Notes: generated by a model not told the origin, from the letters alone. Numbered from the stretch's first letter, positions 17,248 through 27,446 are shown. The stretch is DNA of 64,000 nucleotides from Lelliottia nimipressuralis (GCF_004402045.1 NZ_SOMG01000011.1:558001-622000); one strand, 5' to 3'. Numbers and translations: made by a program.

Positions 17248-18030
17248 ATGATTCGTTCTTTATGGATCGCAAAAACCGGGCTGGAAGCACAGCAGCTCAA
17301 TATGGACGTCATCTCCAACAACCTGGCGAACGTCAACACCAACGGCTTTAAGCGTCAGCGCGCCGTGTTTCAGGATCTGCTCTATCAGAACATGCGACAG
17401 CCAGGCGCGCAGGCAACCGAGCAGAACACCCTGCCGAGCGGCCTGCAGCTGGGTACCGGCGTACGTCCGGTTTCCACCCAGCGGGTTCACACTCAGGGAA
17501 ATATGAACCCGACCGGCGATGAGTACGACGTGGCTATCGAAGGGGAAGGATTCTTCCAGGTGCAGATGCCGGACGGCAGCACCGCCTACACTCGTGACGG
17601 CCACTTCTCGAAAAGCCCGGATGGCCAGCTGGTGAATGCCGAAGGCTACCCGATCCAGCCGGGGATCGTTATCCCGCAGGATGCCACCAAACTGAACATC
17701 GGCAGCGACGGCATTGTGAGCGTGAAGGTGCCGGGCCAGGCGGAAGAGCAGCAGATTGGCCAGCTGACGCTGACGACCTTCGTCAACAACGCGGGTCTCG
17801 AAAGCATCGGCGGCAACCTCTACAAAGAGACGCAGTCCTCCGGTGCGCCGAACGAGCTGAACCCGGGCATGGAGAGCGCGGGCACGCTGAAGCAGAGCTA
17901 CGTGGAAATCTCCAACGTCAACGTGGCGGAAGAGCTGGTGACCATGATTCAGGTGCAGCGCGCCTATGAAATCAACAGTAAGGCGGTTTCGGCATCAGAC
18001 CAGATGCTGCAGCGTCTTTCCCAGCTGTAA
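17248..18030 (+). CDS. flgG: Distal rod protein FlgG
   Basis: FlgG forms the distal rod through the P and L rings. The 260-residue product is as long as that of E. coli and shows [40 protein letters not shown] and the C-terminal [26 protein letters not shown] precedes the ATG. Confidence 0.97.
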   Translation: MIRSLWIAKTGLEAQQLNMDVISNNLANVNTNGFKRQRAVFQDLLYQNMRQPGAQATEQNTLPSGLQLGTGVRPVSTQRVHTQGNMNPTGDEYDVAIEGEGFFQVQMPDGSTAYTRDGHFSKSPDGQLVNAEGYPIQPGIVIPQDATKLNIGSDGIVSVKVPGQAEEQQIGQLTLTTFVNNAGLESIGGNLYKETQSSGAPNELNPGMESAGTLKQSYVEISNVNVAEELVTMIQVQRAYEINSKAVSASDQMLQRLSQL

Positions 18031-18075
18031 TCCTCTCTGGCCGCTCGCGCGGCCAGACATTTTATCGACACTGAC

Positions 18076-18777
18076 ATGAAAATACTTTCTATGCACATTC
18101 CGGCGGCCGCGCTGCTGGCAAGCACGCTGCTGCTCGGCGGCTGCGCGCACATTATGCAAAAGCCCCTTGTTGAAGGCCCGACAACGGCAACACCATTACC
18201 GATGGCACCGGCAGCGACCGGCGGCTCACTGTTTCAGGCAGGGCAGGGGATGAACTACGGCTATCAGCCGATGTTTGAAGACCGCCGCCCGCGTAACGTG
18301 GGCGACACGCTGACGATCCTGCTGCAGGAGAACGTGAGCGCCAGCAAAAGTTCCTCCGCCAGTGCCAACCGTAATGGATCGGCCGGTATGGGGCTGATTG
18401 CGGTACCGACCAAACTCAACAGCTGGCTGGGCGATGGCAAAGCGGATTTCGAAGCCGAAGGTAAAAACGATTTCGCAGGCAAGGGCGGCGCGGCGGCGCG
18501 TAACACCTTTACCGGCACCATCACCGTGACCGTGAAAGAGCTGCTGCCCAACGGCAACCTCGGCGTGGTGGGTGAGAAGCAAATTGCCATCAACCAGGGC
18601 ACAGAATTCATCCGCTTCTCCGGGGTGGTGAACCCGCGCACCATCAGCGGCAGCAATACCGTGCCGTCCACCCAGGTGGCGGATGCGCGCATTGAGTACG
18701 TCGGTAACGGCTACATCAACGAAGCGCAGAACATGGGCTGGCTGCAACGCCTGTTCCTGAACCTCTCTCCTTTCTGA
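18076..18777 (+). CDS. flgH: L-ring lipoprotein FlgH
   Basis: FlgH is the outer-membrane L-ring subunit. The 233-residue product has a lipoprotein signal with lipobox LLGGC and the conserved [20 protein letters not shown] segment. A second in-frame ATG at 18091 is possible. It ends one base before the flgI start. Confidence 0.95.
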   Translation: MKILSMHIPAAALLASTLLLGGCAHIMQKPLVEGPTTATPLPMAPAATGGSLFQAGQGMNYGYQPMFEDRRPRNVGDTLTILLQENVSASKSSSASANRNGSAGMGLIAVPTKLNSWLGDGKADFEAEGKNDFAGKGGAAARNTFTGTITVTVKELLPNGNLGVVGEKQIAINQGTEFIRFSGVVNPRTISGSNTVPSTQVADARIEYVGNGYINEAQNMGWLQRLFLNLSPF

Positions 18778-18778
18778 T

Positions 18779-19906
18779 ATGACCATGAAAAAAGAATCTA
18801 TCCTGTTTTTTCTCAGCATCCTGCTCTACGGCATGATGCTGGCGGTGCCCAAAGGGGTACACGCGGAACGTATCCGCGATCTGGCGACGGTGCAGGGCGT
18901 GCGTTCCAACTCCCTGATGGGCTACGGCCTGATTGTCGGTCTTGACGGTACCGGCGACCAGACCATGCAGGCGCCGTTCACCGGCCAGAGCCTGAACAAC
19001 ATGCTCTCGCAGCTGGGGATCACCGTTCCGGCGGGCACCAATATGCAGCTGAAAAACATCGCGGCGGTGATGGTCACCGCCGAGCTGCCGCCGTTTGCCC
19101 GTCCGGGCGACAAGCTGGACATCGTGGTCTCCTCGGTGGGCAACGCCAAAAGCCTGCGCGGCGGCACGCTGCTGATGACCCCGCTGAAAGGGGCGGATAA
19201 CCAGATCTACGCCATCGCCCAGGGCAACATTTTGATCTCCGGCGCAGGGGCGCAGGCGGGCGGTAGCCGCGTGCAGGTCAACCAGCTTAACGGCGGGCGC
19301 ATCAGCAATGGTGCGACCGTCGAGCGGGAAGTGCCGAACGATTTCAGCACCCAGAACATCGTGCGCCTGCAGCTCAACGAGAGCGATTTCTCGCTGGCGC
19401 AGCAGGTCAGTGACGCCATTAACCAGCGCTACAGCGGCGGGGCGGCGTTGCCGGAAGATGCCCGCACCGTGCGCCTGTTCGCGCCGCCGGACGGTCCGTC
19501 CCGCGTACGCTTCCTCGCCAATATTCAGGATATCCCGGTGAAGGTTAACGTCCAGGACGCGAAGGTGATTGTGAACTCGCGTACCGGCTCGGTGGTGATG
19601 AACCGCCACGTCTCGCTCGATTCCTGCGCCGTGGCGCACGGCTCGCTGACGGTGGAGGTGATGCAGAACAACATCATCAGCCAGCCCGATACGCCATTTG
19701 GCGGCGGGGAGACGGTAGTGGTGCCGCAGACCGATATCTCGGTGCGCGACAGCGGCGGTTCGCTGCAGCACGTGCGCAGCAGCACCGATCTGAACGCGGT
19801 GATCCGCGCCCTCAACAGCCTGGGCGCTACGCCAAACGAGCTGATGTCGGTCCTGCAGGCGATGAAAAACGCCGGCTGTCTGCGGGCGAAGCTGGAGGTG
19901 AACTGA
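18779..19906 (+). CDS. flgI: P-ring protein FlgI
   Basis: FlgI forms the periplasmic P-ring around the rod. The 375-residue product starts with a Sec signal peptide (cleavage near VHA-ERIRD) and keeps [17 protein letters not shown] and [18 protein letters not shown]. Its last base overlaps the flgJ start codon (TGATG), giving tight coupling. Confidence 0.96.
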   Translation: MTMKKESILFFLSILLYGMMLAVPKGVHAERIRDLATVQGVRSNSLMGYGLIVGLDGTGDQTMQAPFTGQSLNNMLSQLGITVPAGTNMQLKNIAAVMVTAELPPFARPGDKLDIVVSSVGNAKSLRGGTLLMTPLKGADNQIYAIAQGNILISGAGAQAGGSRVQVNQLNGGRISNGATVEREVPNDFSTQNIVRLQLNESDFSLAQQVSDAINQRYSGGAALPEDARTVRLFAPPDGPSRVRFLANIQDIPVKVNVQDAKVIVNSRTGSVVMNRHVSLDSCAVAHGSLTVEVMQNNIISQPDTPFGGGETVVVPQTDISVRDSGGSLQHVRSSTDLNAVIRALNSLGATPNELMSVLQAMKNAGCLRAKLEVN

Positions 19907-20832
19907 TGAACGCCTTCGACAAGCTCGATCGGCCCGCCTTTGACGTCCGTTCGCTGGATACGCTGAAACGGGAGGCCGGGCGGCAAACGCCCGGCGCACT
20001 GAAAGCGGCGGCGAAGCAGATGGAGGGCATCTTCGTGCAGATGATGATGAAGAGCATGCGCGATGCCACCTTTAAAGACGATCTGATGAACAGCCAGTCG
20101 TCTGAGATGTACACCGCGATGCACGATCAGCAGGTCGCACAAAATATTGCCGGGAGTGGTCAGCTCGGCTTTGCCGATCTTATCGTCCGCCAGCTGGGTG
20201 GTGAGAGTGAGCAGTCTGCCGCAACCGTGAGCGCGCCGGGACGTGACTTTATACGACCGGATCTCTCTTCGGCGCCCGCCACCGGCCCGCTGCGTCTGCC
20301 TGCACCGGTGTCGTTTGCTAAACCAGCGGAAGGGGCGCATCCGTTTATTTCCCGACTGCTGCGCCCGGCCCAGGCGGCCGCGCAGCAGAGCGGGCTGCAT
20401 CCGCACCTGATCCTCGCCCAGGCGGCGCTGGAGTCCGGCTGGGGCAAGCGCGAAATCCCGGCGGCGGACGGCAGCCCGAGCCACAACCTGTTCGGCATCA
20501 AAGCCACCGGCGACTGGCGCGGCAAAACCACCGAGATCACCACCACGGAATACATCAACGGCGTGAAGCAGAAGGTGAAAGCCGCGTTCCGCGTCTATGA
20601 CTCGTATGAACACGCCCTCGCGGATTACGCGAAGCTGCTGACCAAAAATCCGCGCTATCGCGGTGTGGTGCAATCAGATTCGCCAGAGCAGGGGGCGAAG
20701 GCGCTGCAGGCGGGCGGCTATGCGACCGATCCGGCCTACGCCAAAAAGCTCATTACCATTATTCAGAAGGTGAAAGGTGATATTCAGCAGGGCGTGAATG
20801 CCTATAAAAACGATATCGACAAACTTTTCTGA
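19906..20832 (+). CDS. flgJ: FlgJ, rod cap and peptidoglycan hydrolase
   Basis: FlgJ caps the growing rod and cuts peptidoglycan to let it pass. The 308-residue product is two-domain: an N-terminal rod-binding half (AAKQMEGIFVQMMMKSMRDAT) and a C-terminal glucosaminidase-type hydrolase (about 150-300) with the catalytic Glu in LAQAALESGWGKREI and the Y-x-x-Y-x-x-x-x-x-x-Y stretch (YDSYEHALADYAKLL). Last gene of flgB-J; flgKL follow with their own promoter. Confidence 0.96.
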   Translation: MNAFDKLDRPAFDVRSLDTLKREAGRQTPGALKAAAKQMEGIFVQMMMKSMRDATFKDDLMNSQSSEMYTAMHDQQVAQNIAGSGQLGFADLIVRQLGGESEQSAATVSAPGRDFIRPDLSSAPATGPLRLPAPVSFAKPAEGAHPFISRLLRPAQAAAQQSGLHPHLILAQAALESGWGKREIPAADGSPSHNLFGIKATGDWRGKTTEITTTEYINGVKQKVKAAFRVYDSYEHALADYAKLLTKNPRYRGVVQSDSPEQGAKALQAGGYATDPAYAKKLITIIQKVKGDIQQGVNAYKNDIDKLF

Positions 20833-20841
20833 CAAAGAAGT

Positions 20842-20870
20842 TTTAGAGAATTTTTAAATCACCGATGAAA
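20842..20870 (+). promoter_or_regulatory. Putative sigma-28 promoter of flgKL
   Basis: TTTAGAGA, 11 bases, ACCGATGA, then AA. It shares ATCACCGATGAA with the receptor promoter at 4679-4706. It lies 70 bases before flgK. Confidence 0.65.
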
Positions 20871-20940
20871 TAAACAGAGCCATGAACTTTCAGGCCCGGA
20901 GGTGAACGCCGGGCCCGCAATCAGGGAATATCCAGAGCGT

Positions 20941-22584
20941 ATGAATAACCTTTTTAATTTAGCCAGAAACGGCATCAGCGTGGCGCAGGCCGCGATCCGG
21001 GTGACGGGCGATAACCTGACGAACGGGATGTCCGCCAACTACAGCCGCCGTAGCCTGATTATCGGTGAGCTAGGCGGCATGTCGACCGCACAGGGCTTTT
21101 TTGGCTACGGTGCCCGCGCAAATGGCGTGGAACGTGCCTACGATGCGTTTGCCAACACCCAGCTGCGCGATTCACTGTCCAGCTACGCATCCTTCACCGG
21201 TCGAATGGAACAGCTGGCGGATATCGATAATATGCTGGCCGACGAGGCGGACAACGTCTCCGTTTCTCTGGGCAAGCTGTTTAAGGATATGGCGACGCTG
21301 AGCGGCGACCCGGCCGATGGCCCGGCGCGTGCGGCGGTATTTACCTCACTCGACGTGCTGGCAAACCGCTATAACGCCAGCGCCAAACGCTTGTCCGGGC
21401 TTGAAAAGAGCACCAACAGCCAGATTGAGCGCAGCACCAAAGAGATCAACAGCTTCACCGAACAGCTGGCCCAGGTGAATAAGCAGCTGGAGCGTCTGCA
21501 GGGAAATGGCGCACCGCCTGCCGATCTGCTCGACCAGCGCGACGCGCTGCTGGAAGGGCTGAGCGAGCATCTGGGGATTACCGTGACCGAAGACCATACG
21601 TCGGGTCGCGTGAGCGTTACGCTGTCCGATGGACGCCCGCTGGTCTCTGAAGGCACGGCGTACAAGCTGCAAACCTCGCCGTCCGATGCCGATCCCGGCA
21701 AGGTGATTGTCTCCTACGTGGATGCGAACGGCAAAGCGTCACCGCTGGATGAAAACGCCATCACTAAGGGACGTCTGGGCGGGCTGTTCAAATTCCGCAA
21801 CGAAGACCTCACCGTCGCCCGTCAGGATCTGGATCAGATTGCCTTTATGATGGCGCACCGGATGAACGAGCAGAACCGCGCAGGTTTTACTCCGGACGGG
21901 ACGCCGGGTGACGATCTCTTCTCTTTACCGGATATCAAAGCCATTGCGAACGCCAAAAACAAGGGCGGCGACGTGCTGGATCAGATCACAGTGACCAGTT
22001 TCAAAGATGTGAAGTCAGAAAATTATGACATCAGCTTTGATGGTACCGACTGGATTGTCACCGGGGCTGACGGTCGTAACGTTCCTCTCGACCCTGCTGC
22101 GCTGCCAGGCGCGCTGAAGTTTGATGGGGTTGAAATTACCCTGCCAGCGCCGTCGACGGCCCAGGCTGGAGACAAATTCACCCTAAACCCAATGGCGGGC
22201 GCAGCCGAAGGCATCAGCCGCAAGATAACCAGTGCGCAGGAATTTGCCGCATCTGATAGCGCGACGGGCGGTCCGGGAAATAACAAAAACCTCGAAGAGA
22301 TGTTGAAAATCCAGGATGAGGCGCTGATTGGCAACGATACGCTCAGCGCGGCCTATGCCAGCCTGGCGGGGAAAATTGGTGAAAGCGCACGCGAGGTCAG
22401 ATCCTACGCCACCAGCGCTGAAAATGATTTGCGAACCAAATATGACACCAAACAGGCAATCTCCGGGGTGAATATGGACGAGGAATATATCAACCTCGAT
22501 ATGTTCCGACAGTATTACAACGGCAGCGCGCAGCTGTTGAAAACCGCAACCGCGATGTTTGATGCCCTGCTGGCCATCCGATAA
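20941..22584 (+). CDS. flgK: Hook-filament junction protein FlgK (HAP1)
   Basis: FlgK is the first of two junction proteins between hook and filament. The 547-residue product (same as E. coli) has the N-terminal MNNLFNLARNGISVAQAAIRVTGDNLTNG and the C-terminal GVNMDEEYINLDMFRQYYNGSAQLL. The ATG at 20941 aligns with the family; the open frame begins at a GTG at 20902 which has a better ribosome site but would add 13 unconserved residues. Confidence 0.94.
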   Translation: MNNLFNLARNGISVAQAAIRVTGDNLTNGMSANYSRRSLIIGELGGMSTAQGFFGYGARANGVERAYDAFANTQLRDSLSSYASFTGRMEQLADIDNMLADEADNVSVSLGKLFKDMATLSGDPADGPARAAVFTSLDVLANRYNASAKRLSGLEKSTNSQIERSTKEINSFTEQLAQVNKQLERLQGNGAPPADLLDQRDALLEGLSEHLGITVTEDHTSGRVSVTLSDGRPLVSEGTAYKLQTSPSDADPGKVIVSYVDANGKASPLDENAITKGRLGGLFKFRNEDLTVARQDLDQIAFMMAHRMNEQNRAGFTPDGTPGDDLFSLPDIKAIANAKNKGGDVLDQITVTSFKDVKSENYDISFDGTDWIVTGADGRNVPLDPAALPGALKFDGVEITLPAPSTAQAGDKFTLNPMAGAAEGISRKITSAQEFAASDSATGGPGNNKNLEEMLKIQDEALIGNDTLSAAYASLAGKIGESAREVRSYATSAENDLRTKYDTKQAISGVNMDEEYINLDMFRQYYNGSAQLLKTATAMFDALLAIR

Positions 22585-22594
22585 GGAAAAGATG

Positions 22595-23488
22595 ATGCGA
22601 TTAAGTACGCTTTATATGTACAAGCAAAGCTCGGAGTCGATGACAAAGCGCATGAGCCAAAGTAACGACGCTTATCTGCGGATGTCAGCGGGCAAAACGT
22701 TACTCAAAGCCTCAGACGACCCAACCGCCGCGACCGACGCGGTAAAACACCAGGACGCGCTGGCGAAGCTGGAGATGTACAGCAGCGTGCGATCCCGTGC
22801 ACGCAGCGGGCTGGAGTTTCAGGATCATATTCTGAACGGCGTCGGTAACCTGATGACCACCACCCTGAAGGAAAAGATCGTTGCCGCAGGGTCTGGCGCT
22901 TATTCCGATGAGGACCGTAAGGCACTGGGAAAAGAGATAGAAGGTATTCGCGAGAACATGCTGGATTTAGCCAACAGCCGTGACGCATCCGGTCGCTATA
23001 TATTCAGCGGGTTTAATACCGATACGCCCGCATTTGATGAAGACGGCGTTTATCAGGGGGGAGATGAGGCGCGTAAACAAACCGTGGCGGACGGCACTGC
23101 GATGCAAACCAGCCACCTCGGTGATGCTGTTTTCGATGATATTTTTGTGCTTCTCGAAGATGCCATTACGGAATTAAGCCGTGACCCCATTGATGAAGAC
23201 GCTTTGAAAGCCGCGCTGAGTGCGGCCAGCCAGGGTATTGATGCCGGGATCGATCGACTGGGCAAAGTCCAGGCCGAACTGGGGACCAACATGCAGCAGC
23301 TTGATGCCCTGGATCTCACCGGTGATGTGATGATTAACGACACCATTGTCAAAGTGCAGGATGCCATTGGCGCAGATACCAGCATGCTGGTCACGCTGGT
23401 GTCGGAATCGCAGATGTCAGAGCTGGCGTTTAACGCCTCGATGTACGTCTACAAAAATATGCAGAAGATGACTCTGTTTAATATGTGA
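22595..23488 (+). CDS. flgL: Hook-filament junction protein FlgL (HAP3)
   Basis: FlgL links FlgK to flagellin. The 297-residue product starts MRLSTLYMYKQ and has the flagellin-like MSAGKTLLKASDDPTAATDAV segment. AAGGA overlapping the flgK stop lies seven bases before the ATG at 22595; an ATG one codon earlier is also possible. It is shorter than E. coli FlgL (317), mostly in the middle domain. Confidence 0.94.
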   Translation: MRLSTLYMYKQSSESMTKRMSQSNDAYLRMSAGKTLLKASDDPTAATDAVKHQDALAKLEMYSSVRSRARSGLEFQDHILNGVGNLMTTTLKEKIVAAGSGAYSDEDRKALGKEIEGIRENMLDLANSRDASGRYIFSGFNTDTPAFDEDGVYQGGDEARKQTVADGTAMQTSHLGDAVFDDIFVLLEDAITELSRDPIDEDALKAALSAASQGIDAGIDRLGKVQAELGTNMQQLDALDLTGDVMINDTIVKVQDAIGADTSMLVTLVSESQMSELAFNASMYVYKNMQKMTLFNM

Positions 23489-23564
23489 AGCATTAAACCG
23501 CTTAATTAACCTTTCTTCAGGCGCTACCGCGTACGGTTAAGCCGTGCGCGGCAGGTGAGAAACT

Positions 23565-25190
23565 ATGTTAACGAAACTCAAAATTTACAGTGCAGTCAGC
23601 CTTATTATTGGCCTGTTTGCCATTATGGTATTCGGCGTTACGGCGTATTCCGTCTATAACGCCATGGGTAATAACAGTAATTTTAAACGTATTGTTGTCG
23701 CCTCTGAAAATAACGATCAGATGCGCGATGCGGCCTATAACATCAGTGCGGTGATGGCCAATACCAACGGTTTGATGCTGCAGTCGGCGCTGGGTAACTC
23801 GGTGTCGGAGAATGTGGCCAAACATACGCAGAACGTCGTGCGTATGGCCCGTCGTAATATGGATGCGTTTATGGCGTCGCCGTTTAACACGCCAGAAGAA
23901 CGTCGTCTGGCTGCTGAAGTGAACGCGGCATTTAACGCGGTCTATAAAGTGGCCGAAGTGAAGCTGGGCTATTTGCGCAACCCTGCAGGTTATTCCGGTT
24001 CACTGGAACAGGATATGGAACTGCGCACCACGCTGCGTAATAAAGTGGAGCAGTACAGCGACGCCAGTACCCGTCTCAGTGAAACCTATATCAGCGAGTC
24101 CGAACGTGACTACAAGATGATGATGGGCGTCGGCGTATTCGTGGTGTTGCTGGCGATTGTGATGCTGTTAGTTGTTCGCTACTGGCTGCGTAATACCCTG
24201 GTGCGTCGAATGGAAACGGCGGTGGAAACCCTGCGTCGCGTGGCGGCGGGCGATCTCAGCCAGGCGATTGAGAGCGGTAGCCAGAATGAAATCGGCAATA
24301 TGCTGACCGAACTGGAGACCATGCGTACCTCCCTGACCAGTACCATTCTGGGGATCCGCGACAGCGTGCAGCGCATTCACACCAACGCCCAGGAAATTGC
24401 CCACGGCAATAACGATCTCTCTTCCCGTACCGAAGAGCAGGCGGCGGCGCTGCAGGAGACGGCGGCCAGCATGGAGCAGATCAAAACCACCGTGCGTCAG
24501 AATGCTGACAACGCCCATGCGGCGCGTGAACTGGCGGAAAGCGCCAGCACCAATGCCCATAACGGCGGAGAAGTGATGCAGAGCCTGGAGCAGATCATGG
24601 CCCAGATCACCACCAGCTCGCGCCAGATTGCCGATATCAATGGCGTGATCGACAGCATTGCCAATCAGACCAACATCCTGGCCCTGAACGCGGCGGTGGA
24701 AGCGGCACGTGCGGGTGAGCAGGGACGTGGCTTTGCGGTCGTTGCCGAAGAAGTGCGGAACCTGGCAAAACGCAGCGCTGATGCAGCCAAAGAGATCAAC
24801 CAGCTGATCAACACCAGCGTGAGCAATATTGACATCGGTTCGCGTCAGGTCGGACAGGCCAGCACCGTGATGCAGGAGATTGTGACCTCGGTTTCGCAGG
24901 TGACGCAGATCATGGGCGAAATCACCTCGGCATCGGACGAGCAGAGCGCGGGCATCAACCAGATTTCGCAGGCAGTTAATGAAATGGATCTGGTGACCCA
25001 GCAGAATGCGGCGATGGTGGAAGAGGCGGCCATGGCGGCGGGGGATCTGGAAGCCCAGTCCGATGCGCTGGAAAAACTGGTGGCGCAATTCAGGTTGAGT
25101 CACGAGAGCCGCGTCACGAATGTGGCCGTGGAGGCGAATAAGCCGCAGCGTCAAAAAGAACCAGACCTGGCCCAGTGGGAAACCTTTTAA
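23565..25190 (+). CDS. Methyl-accepting chemotaxis protein with C-terminal CheR/CheB tether
   Basis: A 541-residue Tar/Tsr-type receptor. It has a membrane helix (about 10-30), a four-helix-bundle periplasmic sensor (about 35-188), a second membrane helix (about 189-211), a HAMP domain and a signalling domain with tip [20 protein letters not shown] near residue 372. It ends LAQWETF, the pentapeptide that binds CheR and CheB (NWETF in E. coli Tar and Tsr). No cheR or cheB is seen in this window, so methylation is probably supplied by enzymes encoded elsewhere. A weak sigma-28-like promoter (TAACCTTT, 11 bases, ACCGCGTA, 23507-23533) precedes it. It sits between flgL and fliA. The ligand is unknown. 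Confidence 0.94.
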   Translation: MLTKLKIYSAVSLIIGLFAIMVFGVTAYSVYNAMGNNSNFKRIVVASENNDQMRDAAYNISAVMANTNGLMLQSALGNSVSENVAKHTQNVVRMARRNMDAFMASPFNTPEERRLAAEVNAAFNAVYKVAEVKLGYLRNPAGYSGSLEQDMELRTTLRNKVEQYSDASTRLSETYISESERDYKMMMGVGVFVVLLAIVMLLVVRYWLRNTLVRRMETAVETLRRVAAGDLSQAIESGSQNEIGNMLTELETMRTSLTSTILGIRDSVQRIHTNAQEIAHGNNDLSSRTEEQAAALQETAASMEQIKTTVRQNADNAHAARELAESASTNAHNGGEVMQSLEQIMAQITTSSRQIADINGVIDSIANQTNILALNAAVEAARAGEQGRGFAVVAEEVRNLAKRSADAAKEINQLINTSVSNIDIGSRQVGQASTVMQEIVTSVSQVTQIMGEITSASDEQSAGINQISQAVNEMDLVTQQNAAMVEEAAMAAGDLEAQSDALEKLVAQFRLSHESRVTNVAVEANKPQRQKEPDLAQWETF

Positions 25191-25348
25191 TCATATTAAT
25201 TTCCGTCATTAATCACGCTGTTTTGCAACTTAGCGAATTAATTAAAGCGAAGTAACAGAATGCGCATTTTTATAAAGGCTTATCGCACTATTTGAATGCG
25301 CCATTTCACCGGATAATTCTCGAAGAGAATAGCGGGTGGAATGCAATC

Positions 25349-26071
25349 GTGGATGGTATTTATACGGCCGAAGGGCTGGAAGATAAAACGGTAGTCTGGT
25401 CTAAGTATCATTATCTGGTGCGGCAGGAAGCATTGCGTTTACATAAGCGACTTCCTGCCAGCGTCGAGCTGGATGATTTAATTCAGGCAGGCTCAATAGG
25501 TTTTTTAAGCGCAGTCGAAAGCTTTGACCCGAAAAAAGGGGTGACGCTAACAGCGTGGATCTCCCAGCGGGTGAAATGGGCGTTATTAGATGAGCTGAGA
25601 GAAAGTGACTGGGTTCCGCGCCGGGTACGAACCCATACGCGGGAAATAGTCGCACTTATTCAGCAAATTGAGCAGGAAAAAGGCGGAGAAGCCACCGAAG
25701 CTGAAGTTGCGGAGCGCATGGGCGTCTCGCTGCAGGAATTTCAGCAGATGCTGACGGATAATAACTCCAGCCAGATGTACTCGGTTGATGAGCTGCAGGA
25801 AAATTATGCCGACAGCTGGGAAACGAGTGATGACGAGAATGAACAGCTTAATCCGCTGAATGATGCCATCAGGAAGAATTTGATGGAACGGATCGCCGAG
25901 CATATTCAGTTCATTCCCGAAAGAGAGCAGGTACTGTTACAGCTCTATTACCTTCAGGATTTGAATATGAAAGAGATTGGGCTGGTGTTGGGGATTACGG
26001 AAACGCGCGTGAGCCAGTTACACAGCCTGGCGGTTAAGAGGTTAAGAAGTCGTATGGAGTCGTCATATTAA
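25349..26071 (+). CDS. fliA: Flagellar sigma factor FliA (sigma-28) of the second locus
   Basis: FliA directs RNA polymerase to class-3 flagellar promoters and is held by FlgM. The product aligns with E. coli FliA throughout: VRQEALRLHKRLPASVELDDLIQAG (region 2), LLDELRESDWVPRRVR (2.4-3.0) and NMKEIGLVLGITETRVSQLHS (4.2). The region 2.4 Asp, Arg, Arg and Arg implicated in -10 reading are kept, but the helix before them is rewritten (AWISQRVKWALL). I favour a GTG start at 25349, giving 240 residues as in E. coli (239), with GGTGGA upstream; a TTG at 25292 would add 19 residues. There is no fliZ after it. Confidence 0.9.
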   Translation: MDGIYTAEGLEDKTVVWSKYHYLVRQEALRLHKRLPASVELDDLIQAGSIGFLSAVESFDPKKGVTLTAWISQRVKWALLDELRESDWVPRRVRTHTREIVALIQQIEQEKGGEATEAEVAERMGVSLQEFQQMLTDNNSSQMYSVDELQENYADSWETSDDENEQLNPLNDAIRKNLMERIAEHIQFIPEREQVLLQLYYLQDLNMKEIGLVLGITETRVSQLHSLAVKRLRSRMESSY

Positions 26072-26434
26072 TAATTACAGGTTATTAACATTTAAAGAGT
26101 AATACGGGTGGCAGAGCAGGATTAATCATTAAAATCAAGGTTTAATAACGTTTAACAATGCTTTGTTAACTTTTTAAATCAACAAGTTAACACCAATTTG
26201 CTGATTTAGAGAAATTTCTGTCGCTTGTTCGGAAAATGCTTAGTGTTTATGATTTTGCCAGTTTTGTGATGCAGCCTCCTTTGGCATTGATATGATAATT
26301 TGGCATTTACTGAGGAAGATTGACTTACCTTAGTGAATATCAATACCAAAAGACTCTCTGCATCAGTTCGGAAACGTTATCTATCTAAACTGACAAGCCA
26401 GTTGTTGGCTGAATAACATTGGGAGTTTTCGCCT
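26072..26434 (+). promoter_or_regulatory. flhDC upstream region with a long palindrome
   Basis: This 363-base AT-rich gap between fliA and flhD contains no gene. Its main feature is a long imperfect inverted repeat at 26268-26364. An outer pair GATGCAG / CTGCATC is followed by TTTGGCATTGATAT / ATATCAATACCAAA (13 of 14 paired), with an inner hairpin ACTGAGG / CCTTAGT. It ends 70 bases before the flhD start. It could be an operator array or a folded 5' leader; enterobacterial flhDC has both kinds of control. No promoter boxes were assigned. Confidence 0.55.
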
Positions 26435-26785
26435 GTGTCCAATTTCGACGAGTACCTGCAAAATATTCACGATATTAACCTGTCCTATCTTCTGCTGGCA
26501 CAGCAGCTGATCCGTCAGGATAAATTTGCGGCGGGTTTTCGCCTTGGATTGTCTGAAGGAACAATTGACAACCTTAAAGAGCTTTCGTTACCACAATTAA
26601 TGAAGTTGTCCACCACCAATCAGCTTATTTGTCGCCTGCGTGTTGATGATGAAGTGGTAATTGAAAATCTGACTAAAGATTCGCGCATTGAAGCGCTGCA
26701 GCAAATTCACACCGGCATTATTTTGTCGACCAATCTTCTTAACGCCTTAAGCGAAGAAGAAGCCATGACCGCAGAGGAGGCATAA
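26435..26785 (+). CDS. flhD: Flagellar master regulator subunit FlhD
   Basis: FlhD and FlhC form the complex that activates class-2 flagellar promoters. The 116-residue product (same as E. coli) aligns across its length: HDINLSYLLLAQQLIRQDK, LSLPQLMKLSTTNQLICRLR and QQIHTGIILSTNLLN. The start is a GTG with GGGAG upstream. It is followed by flhC after two bases. The presence of a private flhDC in this locus means it can be switched independently of the primary system, or cross-talk with it. Confidence 0.95.
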   Translation: MSNFDEYLQNIHDINLSYLLLAQQLIRQDKFAAGFRLGLSEGTIDNLKELSLPQLMKLSTTNQLICRLRVDDEVVIENLTKDSRIEALQQIHTGIILSTNLLNALSEEEAMTAEEA

Positions 26786-26787
26786 TA

Positions 26788-27363
26788 ATGTGTGGTGAAA
26801 AAAGTCTGCTGCAGGAAATTGATGAAGTGAATATCGCCATGGGATTAATTTCTCTGGGCGCGCGAATGCAGGTACTGGAATCGGAAACGTCGCTAAGCCG
26901 CCGTCGTCTGCTTCGGTTATATAAAGAATTACGCGGTTGTCCGCCGCCAAAAGGCATGCTGCCGTTTTCAGAAGACTGGTTTATGTCGTGGGAGCAGAAT
27001 ATTCACTCGTCCATGTTCTACAACATTTTCCTGTATTTGAAAAAGACCGAGCAGGGGCGTTCCATTGAAATGCTGATGAAGACCTATCGTCTTTATCTGG
27101 AGCAGTGCAGTTCTTGTGCGGATGATAAGCCGGTTCTTGGGCTGACGCGTGCCTGGACATTATTACGTTTTATCGACTGCGGCATTATTTCGCGTAAAGC
27201 CTGCAGCGTCTGCGGCGGCGGTTTTATCGTCACCACGGAATTCATTAAAAACCCATTTACCTGCAGCTTGTGCAGTCCACCGTCGCGTGCGCTTAAAAAA
27301 TCCCAGGTGAGCAATACCGGGCTTCTGGGCTCGTTCGCCGCGCCGGAAATCCTGACGGCCTGA
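26788..27363 (+). CDS. flhC: Flagellar master regulator subunit FlhC
   Basis: FlhC is the DNA-binding, zinc-holding partner of FlhD. The 191-residue product (E. coli 192) keeps LGARMQVLESETSLSRRRLLRLYKELRG, CPPPKGMLPFSEDWFMSWEQN in substance, and four zinc cysteines as C-S-V-C-G and C-S-L-C-S. The C-terminal 25 residues diverge. It ends 83 bases before motA, with a hairpin between them. Confidence 0.96.
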   Translation: MCGEKSLLQEIDEVNIAMGLISLGARMQVLESETSLSRRRLLRLYKELRGCPPPKGMLPFSEDWFMSWEQNIHSSMFYNIFLYLKKTEQGRSIEMLMKTYRLYLEQCSSCADDKPVLGLTRAWTLLRFIDCGIISRKACSVCGGGFIVTTEFIKNPFTCSLCSPPSRALKKSQVSNTGLLGSFAAPEILTA

Positions 27364-27399
27364 TCCCTGCGACAGCTGTGCGCAAGATGGCATTTACCT

Positions 27400-27420
27400 G
27401 ATGCCGGGTCTCCCGGCATC
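27400..27420 (+). other. Intercistronic hairpin between flhC and motA
   Basis: GATGCCGGG-TCT-CCCGGCATC is a perfect 9-bp stem with a 3-base loop and no T run. It may separate flhDC and motAB transcripts by processing or partial termination. Confidence 0.6.
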
Positions 27421-27446
27421 GGTCGACGTATGTAAAAGGAGAAATT

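Noticed and set aside
18716..19999. 427-residue minus-strand open frame opposite flgI
   Set aside because: Shadow frame; flgH, flgI and flgJ on the plus strand are fully accounted for.
25292..25348. TTG start for fliA adding 19 residues
   Set aside because: The extra residues are not in the E. coli protein and the upstream AAGG is 15 bases away; kept only as an alternative.
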